From Haloimpatiens massiliensis (GTDB taxonomy: Bacteria > Bacillota > Clostridia > Clostridiales > Clostridiaceae): 64,000 nucleotides of DNA. This document shows positions 24,691 to 33,528 of this stretch, piece by piece; the first letter of the stretch is position 1, and every line of letters starts with the position of its first letter. Under the pieces are notes generated by a model. The model saw only the letters and a list, made by a program, of their open reading frames with translations, made no database searches and was not told the DNA's origin. A program made the position numbers and the translations under genes. The stretch is from positions 1 through 64,000 of the forward strand of contig NZ_LT854634.1 of assembly GCF_900184255.1 (NCBI RefSeq), in the 5' to 3' direction.

Positions 24691-26499
24691 TTAACTTACC
24701 TTGCTGCCACTTGAATGCTCACCCTCTGATGAACTTTGTATTTCCCAAATACGCTTGTATAGCCCGTCTTTTTTAATAAGTTCTTCATGACTACCCATAT
24801 CTACTATTTTGCCTTTATCCAATACTATTATTTTATTTGCTTCCTTTAAAGTAGACACACGGTGAGAAATTATCAAAGTAGTAACTCCCTTACTTCTTTT
24901 AGACAAAGCTTTTCTTATTGCCCTGTCTGTTTCTGTATCCACTGCACTTAAGGAATCATCAAAAATTAATATAGGACTCTTATTTATAACTGTTCTGGCA
25001 ATAGCAACTCTCTGCCTTTGTCCTCCAGACAATGTTACTCCTTTTTCTCCTACTAAAGTTTCATATCCTCTGTCAAAGCCCATTATTACATCGTGTACAG
25101 CTGCAATATCAGCAGCTTCAAATATATCCTTATCTACTGCTTCCTTTTTAGCAAGACTTATATTATCCTTTATACTTTTGGAAAATAGAAAAGGTTCCTG
25201 AAGAACTATCCCTATATTCTTTCTTATCCATTTTCTGTTAATATTCTTAAGTTCCACTCCATCTATCTTTATAGAACCTCTATCATAATCGTACAATCTA
25301 GCTAATAAATGTACTAAGGATGACTTTCCGGAGCCTGTTCTTCCCATTATACCTACTGTTTCTCCTTTTTTAACTTTAAAGGATACTCCATCTAGTACTG
25401 GTACATCCTTTTCATATTCAAAATACACCTGTTGAAATTCTATATTTCCTTTTACTTCAGGTTTTAAATCCTCTAAACTTATTTTCTCTTCTTTTTCCCC
25501 TAAAACCTCACTAATACGGTTTATAGACACTACCATTTTACCTGCATCAGATAATATCCTACCAAGCTGCCTAACTGGCCATAATAACATTCCTTCATAA
25601 GTTGTAAAAACAAATAAGGTACCTAAGGTCATTTCGCCTCTTGCAGTTAAATAAACTCCGGCAATTAATACTGCTCCTGTTTGAAGCATACATAAAAAAT
25701 CTGAAATAGACCAATAATTTCCTCTAAGAGCATACATCTTGTAACTTAAATCTCTAAACTCTTCACTTCTAGCATTAAATTTATCTACTTCATATTTTTG
25801 TCTTCCAAAGGCTCTTACCACTCTAACACCAGATAAATTTTCTTGAAGTGCTGTGGTCATTTTAGCCTCAGATTCATCTGCTTTTTGGAATAACTTTTTT
25901 ATGCCGTTAAAGAATATCCAAGAATATGCAAATATTATAGGCACTGCTGCCATAGCTATAAGGGTCATTTTAACATTTAATGAAAGCATCATGGTTATAG
26001 AAAAGATTAGTATAAAAACTGCTCTTCCAATGTCCACTAGTTGCATAGCTAAAAATCTTCTTATAGTATCTACATCAGAGGTGCATCTTTGAATCAAGTC
26101 TCCAGTTTCACATTTTACATGATAATCATAAGGTAAATGTTGAATATGATTATACAAAGTTTCTCTAATATTTTTAGCTATATTTTCTGAAGCTGAAGCT
26201 GACCACCTTCCTTTTAAAAATAAAAATATTCCCCTTACTAAAGTTATAATTACCAATAATATTGTACAAATCCAAAGGTTTTGAACTAACACAGATTTGC
26301 CTCCCAAGAAGTTCACGAACCTTACTCCCGCCTCTGAAAGCTCCATAGGTTTTCCGCCTAATATAGAGTCTATGGTAGTTCTTATAACTAAAGGTGATAA
26401 GGTAGAAAAAAATGTTGCAAGTCCTATACTGAGTATTGCCCCAATATACTTAAGTCTATTTCCTTTCATAAAATTCCACAAAAGTTTAGAATTTTTCAC
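24691..26499 (-). CDS. Heterodimeric ABC exporter, subunit with degenerate Walker B
   Basis: A 602-residue half-transporter: six membrane helices, then an ATPase domain with Walker A GRTGSGKSS (near 381), a canonical LSGGQRQRVAIAR signature (near 488) and Walker B ILIFDDSLSAVD, in which the catalytic Glu is replaced by Asp. This complements the defect in the partner gene at 22842, so the pair should form one active and one degenerate site, as in BmrC/BmrD. The start is GTG behind GGGGG. The gene lies behind an elaborate leader with two small ORFs and a terminator, so expression is probably induced by translation inhibitors. Confidence 0.92.
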   Translation of the reverse strand: MKNSKLLWNFMKGNRLKYIGAILSIGLATFFSTLSPLVIRTTIDSILGGKPMELSEAGVRFVNFLGGKSVLVQNLWICTILLVIITLVRGIFLFLKGRWSASASENIAKNIRETLYNHIQHLPYDYHVKCETGDLIQRCTSDVDTIRRFLAMQLVDIGRAVFILIFSITMMLSLNVKMTLIAMAAVPIIFAYSWIFFNGIKKLFQKADESEAKMTTALQENLSGVRVVRAFGRQKYEVDKFNARSEEFRDLSYKMYALRGNYWSISDFLCMLQTGAVLIAGVYLTARGEMTLGTLFVFTTYEGMLLWPVRQLGRILSDAGKMVVSINRISEVLGEKEEKISLEDLKPEVKGNIEFQQVYFEYEKDVPVLDGVSFKVKKGETVGIMGRTGSGKSSLVHLLARLYDYDRGSIKIDGVELKNINRKWIRKNIGIVLQEPFLFSKSIKDNISLAKKEAVDKDIFEAADIAAVHDVIMGFDRGYETLVGEKGVTLSGGQRQRVAIARTVINKSPILIFDDSLSAVDTETDRAIRKALSKRSKGVTTLIISHRVSTLKEANKIIVLDKGKIVDMGSHEELIKKDGLYKRIWEIQSSSEGEHSSGSKVS

Positions 26500-26536
26500 A
26501 TAAAGTCCCCCTCTCTATTGCATTTTTTAAAATAAC

Positions 26537-26587
26537 TCACGTAAAAACTAATGGTTTCCTAAAATATTTGCTAAATAATTTTTTCAT
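26537..26587 (-). CDS. Second leader peptide (16 residues) of the exporter operon
   Basis: MKKLFSKYFRKPLVFT is preceded by a good GGAGG site and lies between the attenuator terminator and the exporter gene. It would be translated only when transcription passes the terminator. It is basic and short. Its role may be translational coupling or a second control step; that is inference. Confidence 0.5.
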   Translation of the reverse strand: MKKLFSKYFRKPLVFT

Positions 26588-26610
26588 AACTGCACACCTC
26601 CATAATATAT

Positions 26611-26702
26611 AAAAAACCGTAGAAATTTTTCTACGGCTCTAATATCTTAAAACAAAATACTACTATAGAATACAAAAGCCATAGGTCACAATTAACCCAT
26701 GG
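26611..26702 (-). promoter_or_regulatory. Transcription attenuator with mutually exclusive helices
   Basis: Minus-strand RNA shows three competing pairings. First, CCATGGGT (26695-26702) pairs with ACCTATGG (26679-26686). Second, CTATGGCT (26677-26684) pairs with AGCCGTAG (26631-26638), one G-U included. Third, CCGTAGAAA pairs with TTTCTACGG (26617-26636) to form a terminator followed by TTTTTTATATA. Helix 2 breaks the terminator, and helix 1 blocks helix 2. This is the logic of a leader-peptide attenuator. Confidence 0.75.
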
Positions 26703-26759
26703 CAGTACAATTTCAAACAAACTTATCACAAAGAAATATTAACGGTAATAAGCATAAAA

Positions 26760-26846
26760 TCACACTATATTCCAAAGGCCGTGTACAGTATCTAATTTAC
26801 TTAAATCTGAATTGCCAATATAACATATATTCATTTTACTTAACAT
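26760..26846 (-). CDS. Leader peptide of the ABC exporter attenuator (28 residues)
   Basis: The ORF starts MLSKMNICYI and ends TVHGLWNIV. A very strong AAAGGAGG site precedes the ATG, and a TTGCAA/TATACT promoter lies about 50 bases upstream. The stop codon lies about 58 bases before the first attenuator helix. Known parallel: the bmrB leader peptide controls bmrCD in Bacillus subtilis by ribosome-dependent attenuation. This peptide has no similarity to BmrB that I can see, so the parallel is in layout only. Confidence 0.7.
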   Translation of the reverse strand: MLSKMNICYIGNSDLSKLDTVHGLWNIV

Positions 26847-26896
26847 TTCACGACCTCCTTTTTTCAAATTCTTTTTTATTAATTTTCACAATATTT

Positions 26897-26925
26897 AGTA
26901 TAAACTACTTATATATTATTTGCAA
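26897..26925 (-). promoter_or_regulatory. Sigma-A-type promoter of the exporter operon leader
   Basis: On the minus strand TTGCAA (26920-26925) and TATACT (26897-26902) are 17 bases apart. The leader transcript would be about 390 bases long before the exporter start. Confidence 0.7.
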
Positions 26926-26997
26926 GTAATATTTTCAAAAAACTTTAAAAAATACTAATGTACTTTTTTATACAGCTATTCATATATCCAATAACAT

Positions 26998-27307
26998 GAT
27001 TATCCCACAAAAGCATTATATTACCTGAATTATGAAATTTCTCTGGAATGACTTGCATAAGAAGCAAAGGAACTGTTTAAATTTAATTTTAGAAATTCTT
27101 CTTTTAGACAGATAAAATTATCGTAATCCTTAAAAGGACGTCAGGCTTACGAACCTGAGGCAGGACGCTGAATGTGAGCGTTAGATAATTTTATATGGCT
27201 AAAAAATTAGAATTTCTTAAATTAAATTTATTGTTCCGAGCTCTTATGCAAGTCATGGAGGAGAAATTTCATAATTCCACTACATTGTACCTTATTGTGG
27301 GATAATC
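26998..27307. repeat. Family B foldback element, full copy 3
   Basis: A 310-bp copy starting GATTATCCCACAAAAGC and ending TTGTGGGATAATC, flanked on both sides by ATAACAT (7-bp target duplication). The core hairpins differ from copy 1 on the left side (ATCCTT..AAGGAC) while the ACGCT-GAATGTG-AGCGT hairpin is unchanged. Confidence 0.88.
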
Positions 27308-27346
27308 ATAACATACTATTTAAATATATATTCTCCAGTAACTAGG

Positions 27347-27472
27347 TTATATATCATCCTCCATAAATTCATCTTTATCTCTCCCCTTATTCTTTCGCGT
27401 TTCTTTATCATTATCCATTCTTTTTATGCCCATTGCTGAAAGTTGCTTGTTAGTATTTTTTCTTTTACTCAT
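27347..27472 (-). CDS. Small hydrophilic hypothetical protein (41 residues)
   Basis: It starts MSKRKNTNKQLSAMGIKRMD and ends DEFMEDDI. A TAGGAGTG site 6 bases before the ATG at 27472 makes this start better than the longer frame, whose N-terminus looks like noise. The protein is highly charged, with a basic front and an acidic tail, and has no membrane segment. I do not recognise a family. Confidence 0.6.
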   Translation of the reverse strand: MSKRKNTNKQLSAMGIKRMDNDKETRKNKGRDKDEFMEDDI

Positions 27473-27653
27473 ATTTTTCACTCCTATTTTATATATTTCA
27501 TATATATATTTCCAAATATTAAGAATTTTATACGCAAAAATAATACACACAATGAAGATTTAATATGTTAAAATAATATTGACTTTTTTATAAAATAAAC
27601 CTTAATTTAGACAAAATTTTTACTATTCCATAATGTAAAAGGGAGAAAAAACT

Positions 27654-28238
27654 ATGTGCAAAACTAAAAAAACTGAAGTAGTAATACTTTTAACTAATAC
27701 GGGCACATTGCTATCGAAAGTTATACAAAGATACACTAATGAACCTTATACCCATGTTTCTATAGGCTTTGACATTGAATTAAATCAAATATATAGTTTT
27801 GGAAGGATATTTCCACAAAACCCACTAATAGGTGGCTTCATAGTTGAAAATAGATATGAAGGACTTTATTCTATATTTACCAATGTAAATTGTGCAGTAT
27901 ATACTCTGCGGGTGGACAAGTTACAATACGAAAAGATGAAGGAAATTATAAATACATTTCATAATAATAAGAATAAATACAAATATAATTTTATAGGTTT
28001 ATTTGCTGTTGCTTTTAATATACCATTTAAAAGAGAAAATGCTTATTTTTGTTCTCAATTTGCAGCAACTGTCTTAGAAAAAAGTAATGTTAAAATATTT
28101 AATAAAAAATGTGAATTAATTACTCCTTCTGACTTTAGAACTTCCAAACATTTAAAACTAGTTTACAGTGGAAGATTATCGGATTATAGCTCTAATTTTA
28201 CATCTATTTCTAACACTGAACTTTTACCTTTAATTTGA
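27654..28238 (+). CDS. Papain-like NlpC/P60-superfamily protein (YiiX/YebB-like)
   Basis: A 194-residue protein of the permuted NlpC/P60 type. A candidate catalytic His is in NEPYTHVSIGFD (about residues 30-41) and a candidate catalytic Cys in NAYFCSQFAATVLEKS (about 139-154), the order of the permuted YiiX-like families. There is no signal peptide. Such proteins cleave amide or ester bonds in cell wall or lipid substrates; the substrate here is unknown. It has its own GGGAGA site and a terminator. Confidence 0.72.
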   Translation: MCKTKKTEVVILLTNTGTLLSKVIQRYTNEPYTHVSIGFDIELNQIYSFGRIFPQNPLIGGFIVENRYEGLYSIFTNVNCAVYTLRVDKLQYEKMKEIINTFHNNKNKYKYNFIGLFAVAFNIPFKRENAYFCSQFAATVLEKSNVKIFNKKCELITPSDFRTSKHLKLVYSGRLSDYSSNFTSISNTELLPLI

Positions 28239-28340
28239 TAAAATGATATAAATTAATATTGATTTTATATGCATTTAGCTACTATTGATTTGTTCTTTCA
28301 TAATAGGGTTGAAAATTTAATTATGTAACCATGAAATAAA

Positions 28341-28380
28341 AAAGGATGAATATAAAAATGTACTGCTATTCATCCTTTTT
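28341..28380. terminator. Bidirectional terminator
   Basis: AAAAGGATGAATA and TATTCATCCTTTT pair across a short loop, between the converging genes at 27654 and 28427. Further T or A residues flank both sides. Confidence 0.85.
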
Positions 28381-28426
28381 ATTATATGTAGTTTCTAACT
28401 TATATCATTTTTATTTAATATAATAA

Positions 28427-29347
28427 TTATCTTTTACAGCCGTTATTTTTTAATCCGTATACTGCCCCCAGCATTCCAGCCTTGTTACCACAGCTAGCAA
28501 CCTTTAACATTAAGTTTTTATTAAATGAAGGCATTATCATATTATCCAGATGATCTTTTATTAGATCTGTAATTAAATTTCCCTGAGCCGATACCCCTCC
28601 ACCTATTATAATAAGGGAAGGATTAAATATGTGTACAAGATTTTTTAGTCCCAATGCAACATTATAGGTCCATTGATTAACTATGTCTTTATATATTTTT
28701 TCCCCATTATTGGCTCTTTCAAATATTATTTTTCCATTTAATTTTTCTTTTGTTCCTGCCTTTTCTTGTGCAAATTTTACTAAACCAGATGTAGATGCAT
28801 ATCTTTCATAACAACCCCTATGGCCACAATTGCATTCCACACCATTAGGATATAAATTCATATGTCCAAATTCCCCTGCTGAATAGCTACTTCCTGTAAA
28901 CACATCTCCATTTAACACTATAGCTCCACCTATGCCTGTACCTAATGTAAGACATAAGAAGTTTTTCTTATTCCTAGCGGCTCCTGCCCACATTTCTCCT
29001 AAGGCTGCGCAGTTTACATCATTATCCACATAACAAGGATATGAAAATTCCTTTTCTATAATTTCTCTTAGCTTTACCCCTGTCCAACCAGGTATTGCAT
29101 CCGTTGCAAATATAATTTTTCCAGCTACCCTATCCACTTGTCCTGCAGTACTTATGCCTATACCGCCTATGTCTTCGCCGTGTTCTTTTAGTAGAAATCT
29201 TATTACATTCTTTACTTTTTCTATTAGGCAATCTGCTCCCCTGCAAGCCTCTGTATCTGTACTATAGACATCCAGTATATCACCATTCTCTTCTACTACT
29301 CCGTATTTTATTCCAGTTCCACCTATATCCACAGCTAAGTATTTCAC
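28427..29347 (-). CDS. nanK: N-acetylmannosamine kinase (ROK family)
   Basis: A 306-residue ROK-family sugar kinase. The N-terminal ATP motif is DIGGTGIKYG (residues 6-15), and the zinc motif GVECNCGHRGCYERYAS (near 167-183) with the CxCGxxGCxE pattern is diagnostic for ROK proteins. It phosphorylates N-acetylmannosamine to its 6-phosphate in sialic acid breakdown; this assignment comes from the neighbours nanE and nanA. The start is GTG behind AGGAGG, 12 bases after nanE. It is the last gene of the sialic acid cluster. Confidence 0.9.
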   Translation of the reverse strand: MKYLAVDIGGTGIKYGVVEENGDILDVYSTDTEACRGADCLIEKVKNVIRFLLKEHGEDIGGIGISTAGQVDRVAGKIIFATDAIPGWTGVKLREIIEKEFSYPCYVDNDVNCAALGEMWAGAARNKKNFLCLTLGTGIGGAIVLNGDVFTGSSYSAGEFGHMNLYPNGVECNCGHRGCYERYASTSGLVKFAQEKAGTKEKLNGKIIFERANNGEKIYKDIVNQWTYNVALGLKNLVHIFNPSLIIIGGGVSAQGNLITDLIKDHLDNMIMPSFNKNLMLKVASCGNKAGMLGAVYGLKNNGCKR

Positions 29348-29359
29348 TGTTTCATCCTC

Positions 29360-30055
29360 CTATTTATTATTAATCTCATCAACAAACTTTTTAGTTATCA
29401 ATTGTGGACGAGTAATAGCTCCTCCTGTAACCACTGCTAAAGCTCCCCTCTTTAAGCATTTTTTTGCTTTTTCTGGTGTATCTACTTTCCCCTCTGAAAT
29501 TACAGGTATTTTTACATTGTCTAAAACCTGCATTAAAAATTCAAAATCATTATCTTGTATATCCATTCCTTTAGTATACTCAGTATATCCATGCATAGTA
29601 GTTCCTACAAAATCAAAACCACATGCTTCTGCTAATCTTGCTTCTTCTAAATCAGATATATCTGCCATCAATAATTGATTTGGATATTTATTTTTTATTT
29701 CTTTTACAAATTCACAAAGTTTCTTTCCATCTGGTCTTTCTCTTTTAGTAGCATCTATAGCAATTATGTGTACTCCCTCTTTACATAATTCATCTACTTC
29801 TTTCATAGTAGGAGTTATATAAACAGAACATTCTCCATAGGTTCTCTTAATTATTCCTATTATAGGTAAATCCACTTCACACTTTATAGCCTTTATGTCC
29901 TCTACTGTGTTTGCCCTTATGCCCACTGCACCTCCAATTTTAGCCGCAAGAGCCATTTTGGACATTATAAAAGAACTATGGAGTGGTTCATCCTCTAAAG
30001 CTTGACAAGATACTATCAAACCACCCTTTATTTTATTGATTAAATCTTCTTTCAT
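29360..30055 (-). CDS. nanE: N-acetylmannosamine-6-phosphate 2-epimerase
   Basis: A 231-residue TIM-barrel enzyme that converts ManNAc-6-P to GlcNAc-6-P. The typical start KGGLIVSCQALEDEPLHSSFIM and the later KRTYGECSVYITPTMKEVDEL and GTTMHGYTEYT are clear NanE sequence. The ATG at 30055 has proper spacing to AGGAG; the earlier ATG touches that site. It lies between the DUF386 gene and nanK. Confidence 0.94.
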   Translation of the reverse strand: MKEDLINKIKGGLIVSCQALEDEPLHSSFIMSKMALAAKIGGAVGIRANTVEDIKAIKCEVDLPIIGIIKRTYGECSVYITPTMKEVDELCKEGVHIIAIDATKRERPDGKKLCEFVKEIKNKYPNQLLMADISDLEEARLAEACGFDFVGTTMHGYTEYTKGMDIQDNDFEFLMQVLDNVKIPVISEGKVDTPEKAKKCLKRGALAVVTGGAITRPQLITKKFVDEINNK

Positions 30056-30104
30056 TATAATCATCTCCTAAATATAACACTTACAAAGTCATGAAATTAT
30101 CTCA

Positions 30105-30557
30105 CTAAATAGCTATCTTAAATATAATTTTTCTTATATCCTTAGAATCTTTTACTTTTATACCTGTCATATGCACATCTTCTGGATAACATAATACAAA
30201 AGTCCCCTCTTTTATAGTTAATTCTCCTTCAATGTCACCTTTTAAAATATAAGCATCATCATTTTCATTATAATCCTTCTCTATTTCCATATTTTCAAAA
30301 TTAGAATATAGCAATTTTTCCTCTCCATTTAACATATAGTGTACATCAATATATTTCTTATGAGACTCCCAAAAGCCTTTTTCTAAATCTTTAGTTTGAT
30401 ATTCTGCAACTACATAATAAAGCTCATCCCCATCCACTTTATGAACACCTTTTTCATCCTTTGAAAAATCATGTTCTTTCATAAATTTCAAAGCCTTACC
30501 TATATTGCTTTCAACATCACCATAAAGTTCTATATTTTTAATTTTATCAATTATCAT
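30105..30557 (-). CDS. YhcH/YjgK/YiaL (DUF386) family protein, NanQ-like
   Basis: A 150-residue cupin-like protein of the DUF386 family. The core shows FWESHKKYIDVHYMLNGEE (about residues 63-81) and a late PEDVHMTG with the His residues that bind metal in this family. In enterobacteria NanQ/YhcH speeds anomer conversion of N-acetylneuraminate. Its place between the transporter and nanE supports the same job here. Confidence 0.85.
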   Translation of the reverse strand: MIIDKIKNIELYGDVESNIGKALKFMKEHDFSKDEKGVHKVDGDELYYVVAEYQTKDLEKGFWESHKKYIDVHYMLNGEEKLLYSNFENMEIEKDYNENDDAYILKGDIEGELTIKEGTFVLCYPEDVHMTGIKVKDSKDIRKIIFKIAI

Positions 30558-30775
30558 ATTGTATCATCCCCCTGTACAAATTGAACTCTTTTAACATACT
30601 CACTATTCTTAAATTTTTATAATTAAAATGCTAAAGTGTCTTTTTAATAAACTACTTTTACATTAAATTAAATACAAAATCACCTTATATTTGAAATTAG
30701 CCAGAAAACATGTCCATTTAAGTACTATGCTTTACTGGCAAATTAATTTAAACTGCTTACTTCGATTTATATTTA

Positions 30776-32263
30776 TTATTTATCACCATATATAGTTAAG
30801 CTATCCAAATCTTTCTTTTTATCATCCTTAAATATTAAACTAAATATGTATCCAAATATCATACATGAAACTATACTTATAACTGAATACATCCAGAATG
30901 TAACTGTTGTAAAGTATTTTGCTGCCACACTTAACACTGCAGCTACTATAAATCCCGTCATAGCTCCCTTAGAGTTAGCTTTCTTTGTAAATATTCCAAG
31001 TCCAAAAAGACCTCCTACAACTCCAAGAACTAGTCCCATAAATCCATTGAACCAGCTATATGCAGATTTTAAATCAGAGTGAGCTAAAACTATAGAAACT
31101 ACTATTGATACTATTCCAACTACTAAAGAAAGAATTTTAGCAAGCCTAGTTGCCTCATCATTGTCAACGTCACCTTTTATCAACTTATGTATATCTAAAG
31201 TCCAGCTTGTAGCCACACTATTTAGACCTGTAGATAAAGTTGATTGTCCTGCTGCAAATACTCCCGCTAATAATAATCCTGATATACCTGCTGGTAATTG
31301 ACTAACTATGTAATTTGCAAAAACTTGGTCTTCTGCTTTTGATATTAATAATGCTGGGTTTTGCTTATAAAATACATATAATCCTGTTCCTATGAAGAAA
31401 AATACAGTTGCTATACCTATAGATAAAGCACCATTTAAATATGTCATCTTTTTCATTTCTCCAAGATCAGTAGTTGTTGTATATCTTTGAACCATATCTT
31501 GGCTTGATACATAAGATGAAAGTGTTGACAAACCTGCTCCTATAAGTACTATAAAGAATCCTTCTTTAAATATATTTAAGTTAAGCATTTGTGATAAATG
31601 TAAGAACTTAGCATCTGCCACACCAACTCTAACTACTTCACCTAAACCACCTTTAATTGTAAATGCCATATAAATTACTACAAATACAGCACCTAATGAT
31701 AAAACAACACCTTGTATAAAATCTGTCCATAATACTGACTTAATTCCGCCTACGTATGAATATACTATTGCTATAACTCCCATAAGAACTATTAATATAT
31801 TTATATCTACTTTTGTAACTATTGATAATGCCAATGCTGGTAAATACATGATTATAGACATTCTACCTACTTGGTAAATTATAAACATTATACTTCCTAC
31901 TAATCTTAAACTTTTATTAAATCTTCTTTCTAAGTATTCATATGCTGTATCTAAATCAAGTTTCTTATAAACTGGTAAGAAATATTTTATAGTTAATGGC
32001 ACCGCTATGAATATACCAAGCTGAGCCACCCAAGCTGACCAATCTGCTTTAAATGAACGTCCAGCTAAAGCTAAATAAGAAATTGGACTTAGCATTGTTG
32101 CAAATAAACTAACGGCTGCAACCCACCATGGAATTGTTCCATCACCTTTAAAATATTCTTTGCCTTTCATTTCTTTCTTAGCTACTCTTATACCTACATA
32201 CAGTACAAACAAAAGGTATGCAACTAAAACTATATAATCCAACATTTCAAATGATGCCTTCAT
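30776..32263 (-). CDS. Sodium:solute symporter (SSS family), probable sialic acid transporter
   Basis: A 495-residue transporter with about 13 membrane helices. It starts MKASFEMLDYIVLVAYLLFV and has the SSS-family stretch DFIQGVVLSLGAVF and the GLNSVATSW region near the middle. The family couples Na+ to sugar, amino acid or sialic acid uptake. The substrate, N-acetylneuraminate, is inferred from its place between nanA and nanE. The ATG at 32263 follows GGAGGGG; an earlier in-frame start has no site. Confidence 0.9.
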   Translation of the reverse strand: MKASFEMLDYIVLVAYLLFVLYVGIRVAKKEMKGKEYFKGDGTIPWWVAAVSLFATMLSPISYLALAGRSFKADWSAWVAQLGIFIAVPLTIKYFLPVYKKLDLDTAYEYLERRFNKSLRLVGSIMFIIYQVGRMSIIMYLPALALSIVTKVDINILIVLMGVIAIVYSYVGGIKSVLWTDFIQGVVLSLGAVFVVIYMAFTIKGGLGEVVRVGVADAKFLHLSQMLNLNIFKEGFFIVLIGAGLSTLSSYVSSQDMVQRYTTTTDLGEMKKMTYLNGALSIGIATVFFFIGTGLYVFYKQNPALLISKAEDQVFANYIVSQLPAGISGLLLAGVFAAGQSTLSTGLNSVATSWTLDIHKLIKGDVDNDEATRLAKILSLVVGIVSIVVSIVLAHSDLKSAYSWFNGFMGLVLGVVGGLFGLGIFTKKANSKGAMTGFIVAAVLSVAAKYFTTVTFWMYSVISIVSCMIFGYIFSLIFKDDKKKDLDSLTIYGDK

Positions 32264-32432
32264 AAATAACCCCTCCATTTTATTTAATTTAATTGTTTTA
32301 TTAGAGAAGATTATATAACTTGATAAAATATTATATAATCTTCTTCACTCTGTACATAGCTGATAATGTATCAATTTAAATTTAATGTAAAACTTAAACT
32401 TCTATTTTTCATCTATATATCACAAATTCTAA

Positions 32433-33299
32433 TTATAGATACTTTGCAGATAATTCTTTTGCAAACTTAATTCCTTCTTCACTTAATTTTTTCATAGGTT
32501 GTCTACAATATCCTGCATCTACACCCTTATCTTTTAAAATCTCCTTAATAGTTTGATATAAACCATTACTTAATATTCCTTCAATCAAGTCATTAGTAAC
32601 ATGCTGTACTTCATAAGCCTTTTCCACTTTACCGTTTTTAGCCAATTCAAAAATTTCTTTTGCTCTTTTACCATTTATATTAAATGTACTTCCTATAGCT
32701 CCATCTACCCCTGAAACCACTGCTGGTAAAAGCATTTCATCAAATCCAGAGAATATTAACTTATTTGGGAAAGCTTTTCTCAATCTTTCTAATAAATAAA
32801 AATCTGCTGCTGTAAATTTAACTCCAATTACTTTTTCATTTTCGAATAACTCTGCAAATTGATTTAGTGTTATATTAACTCCTGTTAAAAATGGTATTGA
32901 ATATATTATCATATTGTTACCAGTTTCGCTTATAATCGTATCATAATAATTTTTTATTTCACTAAAATCAAATTTATAGTAAAAAGGAGTTACTGCTGAT
33001 AGTGAATCATATCCTAAAGCTGTAGCAAATTTTCCAAGTTCAACTGCTTCCTTTAAGTTTATAGATCCTACTTGTGCAATTAATTTAACCTGCTCCTTAG
33101 CCTCATCCTTAACAATTTGGAATATTCTTTTCTTTTCTTCAGTAGAAAGCATGAAGTTTTCTCCTGTACTTCCTCCAACGTAAAGACCATCTATTCCGCA
33201 TACATCAATATTGTGGCGAACTAGTTGTCTAAGTCCTTCCTCTTTAATGTTTCCGTTTTCATCATATGGTACTAATAATGCTGAAAAAATTCCTTTCAT
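32433..33299 (-). CDS. nanA: N-acetylneuraminate lyase
   Basis: A 288-residue class I aldolase of the DapA/NanA family that splits sialic acid to ManNAc and pyruvate. The motif YVGGSTGENFMLS (about 40-52), Tyr in IIYSIPFLTG (about 130) and the Schiff-base Lys in GVKFTAAD (about 160) fit NanA rather than DapA. The ATG at 33299 follows GAGGAGG; the frame continues upstream for 26 codons without a site and through one of the two operators. Confidence 0.95.
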   Translation of the reverse strand: MKGIFSALLVPYDENGNIKEEGLRQLVRHNIDVCGIDGLYVGGSTGENFMLSTEEKKRIFQIVKDEAKEQVKLIAQVGSINLKEAVELGKFATALGYDSLSAVTPFYYKFDFSEIKNYYDTIISETGNNMIIYSIPFLTGVNITLNQFAELFENEKVIGVKFTAADFYLLERLRKAFPNKLIFSGFDEMLLPAVVSGVDGAIGSTFNINGKRAKEIFELAKNGKVEKAYEVQHVTNDLIEGILSNGLYQTIKEILKDKGVDAGYCRQPMKKLSEEGIKFAKELSAKYL

Positions 33300-33352
33300 C
33301 TTAAGTCCTCCTCTGAATTTTAAATTATTGTATAATGCGCTTTTATGTGTTT

Positions 33353-33366
33353 TGTTCTCGTGAACA
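33353..33366. promoter_or_regulatory. Palindromic operator 1 at nanA
   Basis: TGTTCTCGTGAACA with a central CG, the style of LacI-family operators. It lies 54 bases before the nanA start, overlapping the likely promoter, and recurs exactly at 33515-33528. The divergent-type CcpA cre consensus is not met at two positions, so the cluster's own LacI-family regulator is the likelier ligand. Confidence 0.65.
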
Positions 33367-33514
33367 TTTATTTGCAAAAAAAATCATTGTTTTTTTGCAA
33401 ATAGTACATTTTTTTGCCTATAAACTAAATTTTCTAAAGCACAGAAGTTTTGTTATCCTTTTCATGAAGCCTTTGAAAATTCTTAATATTTTTATTTTCT
33501 AATAATATTATATA

Positions 33515-33528
33515 TGTTCTCGTGAACA
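33515..33528. promoter_or_regulatory. Palindromic operator 2 upstream of nanA
   Basis: An exact second copy of TGTTCTCGTGAACA, extended to ATGTTCTCGTGAACAT, 162 bases from the first. The spacing would allow looping between two repressor dimers. The 33529-33668 gap holds no gene. Confidence 0.65.

Noticed and set aside
33353..33366. CcpA cre site at nanA
   Set aside because: The palindrome resembles cre but fails the conserved A and T at positions 5 and 10; the neighbouring LacI-family regulator is a better match.
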